From assembly GCA_003162695.1 (NCBI GenBank), contig PMML01000099.1, positions 1 through 43,733 of the forward strand: a stretch of DNA of 43,733 nucleotides. The letters are read 5' to 3'. The notes beneath the pieces were generated by a model that worked only from the letters and a program-made list of their open reading frames with translations, ran no database searches and was not told the DNA's origin. Positions 1 through 8,512 of the stretch are shown here, piece after piece. The DNA is from Ignavibacteriota bacterium. GTDB taxonomy: Bacteria > Bacteroidota > Ignavibacteria > UBA10030. Position numbers and translations under genes: made by a program. Numbering within the stretch: the stretch's first letter is position 1; the number at the start of each line of letters is the position of its first letter.

Positions 1-981
1 TACTGTGGCATTGTTGAGTAAACTGCCGGATGAGTTTGTCACGCTGACAGTACATAAGACCGTTGAAAAAACAACAGTTGCATTAGAATCCACATTCTGA
101 GCTATACTGACAGTGGAGCCGCAATATGTTAAGCGGAATGTATATTTCACAGGCAGCAGTTCTTTCGATACAATACCATTTGATGTGCTCCCATAATTCT
201 GCCACCCACCTGAATTAAACTGGACTACACCAGTATCAATCGGATTTCCGAGGCTGTTGTTGAATTGCACTAATGTTCTCACCGTCTGGAATATAACGGT
301 TGCATTGGAATCGATGCTTTGCGATTCACTTATAGTCGCGCCGTTATATGTTATACGGAATGTATATTTAGTTGGAAGCAGTTCTTTCGTTACAACTCCG
401 TTCGTTGTCGTTCCAAAGTTTTTCCAGCCTGCCCCCACGGGGCCACCGGCATTAAATTGCACCAGACCGGTATCAAGTGGAGCGCCAGTGCTTGTTTGCA
501 GTTGAACGTTCGCAGGAACTGTTTGGAACACAACCGTCGCATTAGAATCAAGGCTTTGTGCTTTATTAACTGTAGCGCCATTATACGTCATATGGAATGT
601 ATATTTGGTCGGAAGCAATTCTTTTGAAGCAACACCATTTGAAGTAATTCCATAATTTTGCCAACCTGCCCCCACGGGGCCATTGGCATTATACTGGACA
701 ACGCCTGCATCCAATAGAACACCTGTGCTGGTTTGTAATTGAACCGATGTCGGAATAGTTTGGAATACAACCGTTGCATTGGAATCGATGTTCTGTGCCT
801 TGATGACGGTAGCACTATTATATGAAAGACGGAATGTATATTTTATTGGTAGAAGTTCATTCGTCACACCGCCGTTTGATGTCGTTCCGAAATTTTGCCA
901 ACCGGAGGTGCTATTATATTGCACAATTCCTGTATCTAATGGATTACCCTGGCTGTTCTGTAGGTTTACAGCGACATTCTT
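1..981 (-). repeat. Coding tandem repeats, about 222-237 bp units
   Basis: Four full units and part of a fifth are read on the minus strand: 981-757 (75 codons), 756-520 (79), 519-283 (79), 282-61 (74) and 60-1 (partial). Units two and three are closest to each other and share a four-residue GPVG insert missing from the first and fourth. All keep the reading frame. The units diverge at DNA level, which argues for older duplication under protein selection rather than a recent expansion. Confidence 0.9.
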
Positions 982-1950
982 TGTTTGGAAGATAATTGTT
1001 GAATCATTTTTGATAGTAACATTTGATTTGGTTTCTGTTCCATATGCGTACGTCATGCGCAAACTTGTCTTTTTAAGAGCAGTTGTGAAGGTAAATGTAC
1101 CGTCGTTGTTGTTCGCAGCGTCTCTCCATGTGCTATCACGATATTGAAGTGTGCCACCCGTAAGTAGCGAGCTTGTGCTGGAGAGAAGTTTCACCAAACA
1201 TTGAGAAATATTCGGTAAGCTTTTGAGAAGCTGCTTCGTATCTGCATTAAGGAGCTTATACGCATCACCGGATATTGCGGATCCACTGTCAGCACGCAAT
1301 TGATTTAGAACGGTATTAAGCGTGCTACGAGCATCTGGAGTATCATTATTTGACATCTGCGAGCTAATGGTGCTATATAATTGGATATAATTTTGACTTG
1401 TTGTCTGGCTTTGTATCCAGCCAAGTTTCTGCATCGCGGATACATCCTGGATGAGAGTGCGTGGGGAAACAACCTTAATGAGACTTGTTTTGAACCCAAG
1501 AGCACCATGATAGTTAAAATGATATGTTACAACGCTATCATTATCGATAGGAATATTTTTAAGATCGTAACGGACTTTCTGTAATAGACTATTTTTACTC
1601 AATGGAAATGATTCTACAAGAAAATCAAAAACCTCTAAAGTATCACTTATGAATTGAAAAGTATAATTACCATAAGCATCAGAAGTATCCATGCGAGATT
1701 CAAAAAGAACAATTGAAGGGGAACCATCCCCTATTCCTTCAAAACCAATTGTTGCATTTGGAATTTCTTTATACCAAGTCCATTGATTATACGGTTTAGA
1801 ATATCGAGAATCGATACCTGTCTTTTTACCAGATGGATCTGTGACAATGAAATTGATATCTGATGAAACATCCATATAAATTTTTGTTTGAGAATTTATA
1901 GCTTGCATTAAACTTAAATTCAATAGAATAATCGTAACTATTGTTTTCAT
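1..1950 (-). CDS. Secreted tandem-repeat protein, 3' end beyond window
   Basis: The reading frame is open from an ATG at 1950 to the left edge (650 codons, no stop), so the C-terminus is missing. A short signal peptide (MKTIVTIILLNLSLMQA then INSQ) points to export. Residues about 20-310 form a unique head. From about residue 324 the protein is a string of 74-79-residue repeats, each with a GNPLDTG-like start, a GWQNFGTTSNG turn, an ELLPTKYTFRLTY strand and a closing NATVVFQT. This looks like a beta-sandwich (Ig/carboxypeptidase-regulatory-like) stalk, which is inference. It starts 19 bp after the C39-like gene, with AAGGGAATG as likely ribosome site, so the two are probably co-transcribed. 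I do not recognise the family; adhesin or surface structure is a guess. Confidence 0.85.
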   Translation of the reverse strand, partial: MKTIVTIILLNLSLMQAINSQTKIYMDVSSDINFIVTDPSGKKTGIDSRYSKPYNQWTWYKEIPNATIGFEGIGDGSPSIVLFESRMDTSDAYGNYTFQFISDTLEVFDFLVESFPLSKNSLLQKVRYDLKNIPIDNDSVVTYHFNYHGALGFKTSLIKVVSPRTLIQDVSAMQKLGWIQSQTTSQNYIQLYSTISSQMSNNDTPDARSTLNTVLNQLRADSGSAISGDAYKLLNADTKQLLKSLPNISQCLVKLLSSTSSLLTGGTLQYRDSTWRDAANNNDGTFTFTTALKKTSLRMTYAYGTETKSNVTIKNDSTIIFQTKNVAVNLQNSQGNPLDTGIVQYNSTSGWQNFGTTSNGGVTNELLPIKYTFRLSYNSATVIKAQNIDSNATVVFQTIPTSVQLQTSTGVLLDAGVVQYNANGPVGAGWQNYGITSNGVASKELLPTKYTFHMTYNGATVNKAQSLDSNATVVFQTVPANVQLQTSTGAPLDTGLVQFNAGGPVGAGWKNFGTTTNGVVTKELLPTKYTFRITYNGATISESQSIDSNATVIFQTVRTLVQFNNSLGNPIDTGVVQFNSGGWQNYGSTSNGIVSKELLPVKYTFRLTYCGSTVSIAQNVDSNATVVFSTVLCTVSVTNSSGSLLNNATV

Positions 1951-1969
1951 TACTTCATTCCCTTATTTA

Positions 1970-4834
1970 CTATTCGAATTTTGGAATAATTTCTCTGTAT
2001 TTCCAAATTGGTATGACAGAAGTATCGAGATACACACGATCAGGATTGCCAGGATCTAAAATCGTGTATTGGCCATTGCCGATCTTGCTCGTTATAAGCA
2101 CCCAATGTTCATGACCATCGTCTGGACTTATAATTTGTGCAATAGATGGATATCCCTGACTAAGATTGTAATCTAAAGCATCTGTAAAGGCGGCAATCGA
2201 CGGAGGGTACATATGGTGGTTGTGATAAAGAAGACCTATACCTACTGCTTCAGATGCACCAACTGGACTATCTGGATAACCAAACAATGTCGTTTCAAAC
2301 TGAACATTTCCATGATTACCATATCCCTGGTTAACTGGATCATCCATCCAAGTATTCAACATTGAAGGGTCAACATTACACCCAAACCCTTTCAGAGCCA
2401 TTGCCATGTCAGACATAGCACAACCCTTCGCGCTAATATGATAATATGTCGTTTTGCCGTTTATTCTTGTTTTAGCGGTATCCTCATCTTTATCGTAATT
2501 TTGACCTGCCCAATAATCTTGCCATTGACAATAATATTCTCCAAGAGTATTAGCTCCTTTGAGCATAATACTTCTTGTGGGAGACACCAATGATGTACCG
2601 CTTGTTGCATAAAAGCTAATTCCCATTGGAAATCTTCCCGTATATTCGATGCCATTTAATACAAAAGAAACCGATCCATTATAAGCTTGTTTGTAGGGTA
2701 TATCGGTCAAATTCAATCCATTTTGCCCATTGCCTGTCAATTCCCCAAATTGTTCCGTCTCTTGTGAATAGTAGTTTACCGTAATACCTTTTGTGTTCGG
2801 AGAGATTGTTTTCCCGTTCTGATCTTTTAACGATACTGTTAGAGTAGCCGTTTGACCATGGATTACTTTTATAGGGTTTGCTTTCAACGAGATATTGGTA
2901 GGAACGGAATGAACGACAATACAAGTGGCAACGGGCAAGCTGCATGTATGAGGGTTTTGAGCTTCCGTCTCATCGCTCAACTTCAGTACTGTTGCTTTTT
3001 GTGACGTTATAAGACTGTCCTTATTCTTCGCATTCGATCTTGACAGCAAAGCAGCATATCTGGATTTCGAGAATAATTCATCGACCATTCGCTTTCTTTT
3101 CTCTATTCTCTCTTGCTGTAATGCCCCGACTGTTTTTTTATTTGGCACAGGAGAATTAGTCGTAATGTTTTTATTTTCTGTCTTGGCGCCATTTATTATC
3201 GGGTTCATTGAATTGCTGATGATCAAGCCGCAAGGATATCGCTGTACAACGTCTCCTAACGATGCAGAGATTTGTACTGCAACAGAATCTGCAGTAATAG
3301 ACTTTTTGGCAATGAAGTAAAATGGTCCCCAATCATTCTGTAGAGAGGCTCCAGTTGCTCCGGTGGATTCCGATCGGATAAAGCCATAACTCGACATTCC
3401 ATTACCAAGCCAGACATTGAACTGTTGATTATCCGAATATGGTACGATGGAAGTACCATCATAGCGTAATTGATTAAGCAATATTTGTGTCGAATCCCCC
3501 GGTAAAATAGTCGAATCCTGTAGCGCTACATGGAAGCAACCGAGTGAAACATCTATTGAACAAGATCCGTTTCTGTCCGGATAGTCGGTTCGGAGCGCCA
3601 CGAAAGGATCAATGACCTCACTTGAAGTGTTCGGGGGATTAAATTCAACATAGAATTTTATTGTTCCACTTCGCGCAACGCTATAGGGCACTTGAAGATT
3701 AAAATAGCAATTCGTATCATTTTCAAGTTTAAAGTAACCTAATCCTGAGCCCTCACACAATGTTATATTTGCGTTGCCGTCTAATGCCATTTCATTATTA
3801 TTGACATCTTGTGCAATAACGGTGATAATTGTGGAATCTCCTCCCATCATCGTTGTACGATCCGATGTTACTAAGAAATGATGGGGCTTCGCTTTGTATA
3901 AAAGCACTACTGCTCTTTTGCTTTGAAAACCGAATAAATTTGCAGTAATTGCCACAGAATCGACATCACCTACAAGATCGCTGCCATCCCAATAGAGATT
4001 AGCATGAGCATAGGCAGGTTCTTCCACATTGATAGATGATCCCATTACAGGAGTGCCCACATTAAGCTCGTCATTATTGAAAAGATATACATTGCCGAGT
4101 GGATTATTATCAAGCCTTTCAAGACTATAAGATGAAGTTTCAATGCCGCAAAACGGAAGATAGTTCAGATGCAAATCGTAAATGAATGGCCATGTATATA
4201 ATGTATTGGTATAATATGCATTGATCATTCCAGGCCATCCCAAATTAAGTATACAAGTGTCAGCCAGTCCCGAATCTAACGGCATAGTCTGAAGATGTAT
4301 TGTCACTCTAAAAGGATTTGCCTGCCACCATTGCCCACTCACTTGAAAATCTAAAGTTGTGGTAGTCATGGAAACGCTCGAATGAACGATATAAACGGGA
4401 TTATCATAACCATATCCATACGCTTCGCAGCCAAAAGGAAAAAAAGTTCCACAACCTGTAATGAGAGATCTTGGTGAACCTACATCTATAGAACCTGTAC
4501 TGTCGGTCACATCAGAACCGCCAATGAAAACAGCCATGGGATTTGGGTTCACTGTTTGAAGCGTTGAGGTGAACATCACTTGACTGCAAGGCCGGCTAAG
4601 CCAAACAGTCAGATACGGACTCGTTGGATCAAAATCACATTGAAAACATGGGTAGTCTTTAGCCGCAGAAGTCAAGATCCATGACGCAGGTTTTATCTTA
4701 TTAATTTTTGTATTCGGCGCTATCTCGACCCGTTGTTTAATGTTTATCTGTGATGAAAGTTGATGAACGGATAGAAGAGAAAAAATGATCGTTAAAATAA
4801 TACGTAGAATACCGTTGCTTTGTCGTAACTTCAT
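1970..4834 (-). CDS. Secreted protein with C-terminal C39-like cysteine peptidase domain
   Basis: The protein has 954 residues. A signal peptide (about residues 1-29, ending LSVHQLSSQ) implies export. The middle shows beta-rich Ig-like stretches, for example a TATLTVSLKDQNGKTI strand pattern near residue 690, and a charged linker rich in K, R and S. The last 190 residues resemble the peptidase C39-like fold: KGCAMSDMAMAL supplies a candidate nucleophile Cys805, GHEHWVLITS a candidate His910, and YTILDPGNP a candidate Asp927. The motif is GCAMSD rather than the usual GCGPTS, so activity is not certain. The gene precedes the tandem-repeat gene; cleavage or anchoring of that partner is speculation. 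No transporter lies nearby, so a bacteriocin-exporter role is unlikely. Confidence 0.8.
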   Translation of the reverse strand: MKLRQSNGILRIILTIIFSLLSVHQLSSQINIKQRVEIAPNTKINKIKPASWILTSAAKDYPCFQCDFDPTSPYLTVWLSRPCSQVMFTSTLQTVNPNPMAVFIGGSDVTDSTGSIDVGSPRSLITGCGTFFPFGCEAYGYGYDNPVYIVHSSVSMTTTTLDFQVSGQWWQANPFRVTIHLQTMPLDSGLADTCILNLGWPGMINAYYTNTLYTWPFIYDLHLNYLPFCGIETSSYSLERLDNNPLGNVYLFNNDELNVGTPVMGSSINVEEPAYAHANLYWDGSDLVGDVDSVAITANLFGFQSKRAVVLLYKAKPHHFLVTSDRTTMMGGDSTIITVIAQDVNNNEMALDGNANITLCEGSGLGYFKLENDTNCYFNLQVPYSVARSGTIKFYVEFNPPNTSSEVIDPFVALRTDYPDRNGSCSIDVSLGCFHVALQDSTILPGDSTQILLNQLRYDGTSIVPYSDNQQFNVWLGNGMSSYGFIRSESTGATGASLQNDWGPFYFIAKKSITADSVAVQISASLGDVVQRYPCGLIISNSMNPIINGAKTENKNITTNSPVPNKKTVGALQQERIEKRKRMVDELFSKSRYAALLSRSNAKNKDSLITSQKATVLKLSDETEAQNPHTCSLPVATCIVVHSVPTNISLKANPIKVIHGQTATLTVSLKDQNGKTISPNTKGITVNYYSQETEQFGELTGNGQNGLNLTDIPYKQAYNGSVSFVLNGIEYTGRFPMGISFYATSGTSLVSPTRSIMLKGANTLGEYYCQWQDYWAGQNYDKDEDTAKTRINGKTTYYHISAKGCAMSDMAMALKGFGCNVDPSMLNTWMDDPVNQGYGNHGNVQFETTLFGYPDSPVGASEAVGIGLLYHNHHMYPPSIAAFTDALDYNLSQGYPSIAQIISPDDGHEHWVLITSKIGNGQYTILDPGNPDRVYLDTSVIPIWKYREIIPKFE

Positions 4835-5038
4835 AGTGCTTTCCCTTGTTCGTTATACACTTGAATTCAAACAACAGTACACCCCATGGGCGTACATTGG
4901 TACATTTTTCTATAATTTGTCGTTTATGAATCAGCGCGTTGAGAGATTGTTTCGGTATACGCGCACCGGAAAGTTACTTCAAGAGATGGAAATTGTCAAG
5001 TACAAATTTGTCTTTTTGCTGTCATGACCGGTTCACCT

Positions 5039-5060
5039 CGTTCACATTGAAATGTGAACG
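5039..5060. promoter_or_regulatory. Perfect 22-bp palindrome, possible operator
   Basis: CGTTCACATT and AATGTGAACG are perfect inverted repeats separated by GA. The site lies in the 365-bp gap between two divergent genes (starts at 4834 and 5200). Its right arm overlaps the end of the dispersed 100-bp element at 5048-5147. A dimeric repressor site or a small RNA hairpin are both possible. The rest of the gap (4835-5038 and 5148-5199) shows only a weak minus-strand promoter candidate, TTGACA near 4993-4998 with N17 to TAACTT, and the ribosome site AAGAGGAGG before 5200. Confidence 0.45.
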
Positions 5061-5147
5061 AAAATTAATGAGTGTGAATATAAGTCGCGAATCCATTCCA
5101 TCAATAAGTATGAATTCCCGCAGAACCGACTTTTCGTCCATGTCTCT
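5048..5147 (+). repeat. Dispersed 100-bp element with terminal inverted repeats, copy 1
   Basis: This stretch aligns with 28822-28922. Both copies share GTCCA(T/C)GTCTCT at the right end, the neighbouring GAACCGACTTTTC, TTCCCGC(A/G)G, TCGCGAATCC and an ATGAGT block. They also share the left end, TGAAATGTGAAC here against AGAGACGTGGAC there. The left end here has drifted from a perfect inverted match to the right end. It ends 52 bp before the mutase start codon. No coding frame is shared by the two copies. Confidence 0.6.
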
Positions 5148-5199
5148 TGCTTCGCTTTTTCCTATTATGTAAATTGGAATTATAAAGAGGAGGTTACTC

Positions 5200-6564
5200 A
5201 TGCCGCTCATGGTGAGTATTTCAGGAATACGCGGGGTTGTCGGAACAACGCTCGTTCCCGAAACGATCGTTCAATATGTCTCTGCCTATGCGGAATATTG
5301 CCGCTGCGGAAAAATTATTATCGGCCGTGACGGCCGCATTACGGGAAAGAATATTTCCACGCTTATTTCTTCCGTTCTTTTACAGGCGGGATGCGATGTT
5401 GTGGATCTGGGCATTTGCCCTACTCCTTCCGTTGCACTGGCTGTTGAAAGACAAAAAGCATCCGGCGGCATCGCAGTGACTGCAAGCCATAACCCTATGC
5501 AATGGAACGGCCTTAAATTTTTTGCACCGACCGGACTATTTCTCGATGCGGAAGAAAATAAAATATTTTGGAATCTGGCAAAAAATTCAGTACCGCATTA
5601 TGCCCCATGGGACCGGCAGGGTTCGTATCTTCTTACCGAAGACTTTATCGACGAACATGTCGGTGCAGTTCTCTCCCTGCCTTTTCTTTCAAAAGATCTT
5701 ATACGGAAAAGAAAATTCCGAATCGTCATAGATGCCGTCAATGCCGCAGGAGGCATTATCGTTCCCAGACTGCTGTTAGAGCTCGGATGCACGTGCATCC
5801 TTCAGAATTGCGAAGTCTCCGGAATCTTTGCCCATACGCCGGAACCGATTCCGGAGAACCTATCCTCTTTATGCGCGGCGGTCAAACGGGAACACGCAGA
5901 TCTCGGCATTGCCGTCGATCCGGACGTCGACCGGCTTGTTTTAATCGATGAAAAAGGAGAACCCTACGGCGAGGAGTACACCATTGCCACATGTGCGGAC
6001 TTTATCCTTTCAAAGAAAGCGGACACCGCTTCGAAGCCTTCTGTCGTCGTTAATTTATCGACGACGCGTGCAATTGAAGATATCGCGTATAAGTACCATG
6101 CCGCCGTAATCCGGACTCCGGTCGGGGAAATCAACGTTGCCAAACGCATGAAAGCGGAGCGGTCTCTCATCGGCGGCGAAGGAAGCGGCGGAGTAATTTT
6201 GCCTGATGTTCATTACGGACGGGATGCGATCGTCGGCATCGGCATCATCCTGCAGTATCTTGCGGAATTTAACGGGCCGCTTTCCGCTCTCAAAGCAGGT
6301 CTCCCGCAATATTTTATTGTCAAGGGAAGAGTCGATCTCGGTACATTAGATCCCGATGCAGCGCTCGAACGCATCGAACAGGCACATGCTCATTCCGGAA
6401 AAGTGACCAAAGACGACGGATTGAAAATAGATTTTGCACATTCGTGGGTACATTTAAGAAAATCCAATACAGAGCCGATTATCCGGATAATCGCTGAAGC
6501 GCCTGCACGCACCGAAGCAGAAGAGCTTGTTCGATTGTTTACGGAAGAAGTTCTTGGATCGTAG
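5200..6564 (+). CDS. glmM: Phosphoglucosamine/phosphomannomutase family protein
   Basis: The alpha-D-phosphohexomutase family interconverts hexose 1- and 6-phosphates; the GlmM branch makes glucosamine-1-phosphate for peptidoglycan and LPS. All four family loops are visible in the 454 residues: TASHNP with the phosphoserine at Ser96, the metal loop DPDVDR at residues 240-245, the sugar-binding GGEGSGG, and the phosphate-binding RKSNTEP near the C-terminus. Length fits the family. The start is chosen from the strong AGGAGG ribosome site 8 bp upstream. It is followed by a repeat-filled gap and dprA. Assignment to glucosamine rather than mannose or glucose is by general resemblance only, so the gene symbol is tentative. 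Confidence 0.8.
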   Translation: MPLMVSISGIRGVVGTTLVPETIVQYVSAYAEYCRCGKIIIGRDGRITGKNISTLISSVLLQAGCDVVDLGICPTPSVALAVERQKASGGIAVTASHNPMQWNGLKFFAPTGLFLDAEENKIFWNLAKNSVPHYAPWDRQGSYLLTEDFIDEHVGAVLSLPFLSKDLIRKRKFRIVIDAVNAAGGIIVPRLLLELGCTCILQNCEVSGIFAHTPEPIPENLSSLCAAVKREHADLGIAVDPDVDRLVLIDEKGEPYGEEYTIATCADFILSKKADTASKPSVVVNLSTTRAIEDIAYKYHAAVIRTPVGEINVAKRMKAERSLIGGEGSGGVILPDVHYGRDAIVGIGIILQYLAEFNGPLSALKAGLPQYFIVKGRVDLGTLDPDAALERIEQAHAHSGKVTKDDGLKIDFAHSWVHLRKSNTEPIIRIIAEAPARTEAEELVRLFTEEVLGS

Positions 6565-6565
6565 C

Positions 6566-6650
6566 TCAATGTTCTGCGGTGCTGCCGTTCAAAGTTCTTG
6601 GTTCTTGGTTCTTAGTTTCTATTTTCCATTTTCCATTTACCATTTAACGT
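6566..6650. repeat. Palindrome remnant plus eight-unit heptanucleotide array
   Basis: Positions 6575-6591 (TGCGGTGCTGCCGTTCA) match the right half of the palindromic elements at 21798-21883 and 42169-42206. From 6595 to 6650 there are eight consecutive 7-mers beginning TT: TTCTTGG twice, TTCTTAG, TTTCTAT, TTTCCAT twice, TTACCAT and TTAACGT. It fills most of the gap between the mutase gene and dprA. Confidence 0.75.
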
Positions 6651-6669
6651 TCTTCAGGGGGATACTACA

Positions 6670-7791
6670 ATGTCATCAAGCTCACCGTCAGGGAGTTCCA
6701 TAGATATTCACGGCCTTCTCCGGCTTGTTTCTATTCCGCGGATAGGTCCTCAAAAAATCCGGTCGCTTATTTCCTTCTTTGGAAGTCCAACAAATATTTT
6801 CCGCGCCTCACCGCATCAAATTCTTCGCGCTCCCGGAATTTACGAAGAACATGCATATAACATTGCTCATCGCAGCGGCGATGAACTGTTCGCCGACTCC
6901 CAATTACAGCAGACGATCAAACATGGTGTGCGCATCGTTTCTCTCTGGGATAAGGATTATCCGGAATTACTGAATAAAATATACGATCCGCCGGTTCTCC
7001 TCTTTATCAGCGGAAAGCTGCTGGAATCCGATCAGAAATCGATCGCCGTCGTCGGAACGCGGCATCCGACGGCATACGGCCGAAGCACTGCAGAACGATT
7101 TTCCCGCGATTTAGTTCAGCACGGAATATGCGTCGTCAGCGGATTGGCGCGCGGCATCGATACGGCCGCTCACACTGCCGCGCTTCAATCGGGCGGAAGA
7201 ACGATTGCCGTCATCGGATCAGGGATTGACATTCCTTATCCTCCCGAGAACCGTCCGCTCATGGAACGCATTGCCGAATCGGGAGCGGTCGTTTCCGAAT
7301 TTCCTATGGGAACGATACCGGATTCTGCAAATTTTCCGCGTCGGAACCGCGTGATCAGCGGTCTCTCACTCGGCACGGTGGTGATTGAATCCGCAGAAAC
7401 CGGCGGCGCTTTAATCACCGCATCCCTGGCTCTTGATCAGAACCGCGAAGTCTTTGCTGTTCCCGGCAACATTACCGAGCGGCGCAGCAGCGGTACGAAC
7501 AAACTTATCCGGGACGGAAGAGCAAAATTGATTTCCTCGGTAAACGATATTTTTTCCGAGCTGCAGGCGCAGCTTCAATTCTCATTCGGGGAACAGACGG
7601 AGACTCAGCATCCTTCTCTTTCCCCGCAGGAACAGGGATTGTTCGACGTGCTCTCTTCACAACCCCAGCATATCGATGCGCTGGCCGATCGGACAGGAAA
7701 GGCGGCATCCGATACGCTGGTCACTTTACTTTCCCTGGAATGCAAGAATCTTATCCGTCAACTTCCCGGAAAACATTTTATCCGCGCATAG
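6670..7791 (+). CDS. dprA: DNA processing protein DprA
   Basis: DprA binds incoming single-stranded DNA during natural transformation and loads RecA on it. The 373 residues show an N-terminal helix-hairpin-helix-like region (about 10-70), the Rossmann-like DprA core from about residue 112 with VVGTRHPTAYG, SGLARGIDTAAH, GSGIDIPYP, FPRRNRVISGLS and a GALITAS motif, and a C-terminal winged-helix segment (about 315-370). Length is normal. The ATG follows CAGGGGG. DUF3109 and rpoN genes follow on the same strand. recA lies 25 kb away in this window. No comEC or pilus genes are present, so competence itself cannot be judged. Confidence 0.95.
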   Translation: MSSSSPSGSSIDIHGLLRLVSIPRIGPQKIRSLISFFGSPTNIFRASPHQILRAPGIYEEHAYNIAHRSGDELFADSQLQQTIKHGVRIVSLWDKDYPELLNKIYDPPVLLFISGKLLESDQKSIAVVGTRHPTAYGRSTAERFSRDLVQHGICVVSGLARGIDTAAHTAALQSGGRTIAVIGSGIDIPYPPENRPLMERIAESGAVVSEFPMGTIPDSANFPRRNRVISGLSLGTVVIESAETGGALITASLALDQNREVFAVPGNITERRSSGTNKLIRDGRAKLISSVNDIFSELQAQLQFSFGEQTETQHPSLSPQEQGLFDVLSSQPQHIDALADRTGKAASDTLVTLLSLECKNLIRQLPGKHFIRA

Positions 7792-7897
7792 AGAAAACAC
7801 CTTCTTTTTTTATCAAACGGAGTTCAGCATTTTATATTTGCTTCTTTTTGCTCCTTTCGTCTCTGGTTTTTTTTTCCTATACTCCATGTGCAGAGTA

Positions 7898-8512
7898 ATG
7901 AAGAATATGCATGTTATCGATAATACTGAATTCGACGATTCTATCGTCCATTTGAAATTTGCCTGTGATGTACAGTCGTGCAAAGGGGCATGCTGTACGT
8001 TGTATGGAGGCATGGGAGCGCCTCTGCTCGACGAGGAAATTCCCATACTTGAAAAATCGTTTCCGCTCATCAAAAACAATCTTCCTGCCGAACACTTGAA
8101 GACCATCGAACAGAACGGTCTTTATGAAGGGCCGCCGGGAGCATACACGACCACGTGCATCGAAAAGCGGGCGTGTGTATTCGTTTTTTATGAAAACGGC
8201 ATCGCATTTTGCGCATTCGAACACGCTTATCGCGGCGGCATTTTACACTGGCCTAAACCGATTTCCTGTCATCTCTTTCCCCTTCGCCTGGATCGTTTTT
8301 TTACGGAGCATTTGCGCTACGAACGGATTTCCGAATGTGCGCCGGCACTTGAACGCGGCAAGAACGAGCAGATTGATCTCTACGATTTCCTTTCCGAGCC
8401 TCTCAAGCGTCTTTACGGCGATACTTGGTACGAGCGTTTTCTTTCTCTTTGTCAAACGGAACAAACGCGCATGGACTATCGTTTGAACTGTAAAGGAATA
8501 CAAGCGACATGA
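7898..8512 (+). CDS. DUF3109 family cysteine-rich protein (probable Fe-S or zinc binder)
   Basis: About 204 residues. Near the N-terminus CDVQSCKGACC gives the CxxxxCxxxCC pattern of the DUF3109/YkgJ-like families; further cysteines lie in TTCIEKRACVF, FCAFEH and ISCHLFPLR, suggesting a bound metal or Fe-S cluster. Function is not established for the family. The frame is open back into dprA, but family members begin close to the conserved IDNTEFDDSIV stretch, so an ATG at 7898 (or 7907, or 7886) is more likely than anything upstream; no clear ribosome site decides it. The stop overlaps the rpoN start (ATGA), suggesting translational coupling. Confidence 0.75.
   Translation: MKNMHVIDNTEFDDSIVHLKFACDVQSCKGACCTLYGGMGAPLLDEEIPILEKSFPLIKNNLPAEHLKTIEQNGLYEGPPGAYTTTCIEKRACVFVFYENGIAFCAFEHAYRGGILHWPKPISCHLFPLRLDRFFTEHLRYERISECAPALERGKNEQIDLYDFLSEPLKRLYGDTWYERFLSLCQTEQTRMDYRLNCKGIQAT

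Noticed and set aside
1-981. Regularly spaced repeats resembling a CRISPR array
   Set aside because: Units are 222-237 bp, diverged, and stay in one open frame encoding a secreted repeat protein.
257-1147. Plus-strand open frames over the repeat region
   Set aside because: They are shadows of the long minus-strand repeat gene; no ribosome sites and no family resemblance.
4993-5005. TTGACA as certain promoter of the C39-like gene
   Set aside because: The matching -10 (TAACTT) is weak and the leader would be long; mentioned only as a candidate.
7676-7897. N-terminal extension of the DUF3109 protein into dprA
   Set aside because: The extra sequence overlaps the conserved dprA C-terminus, is hydrophobic out-of-frame translation, and is absent from the family pattern.
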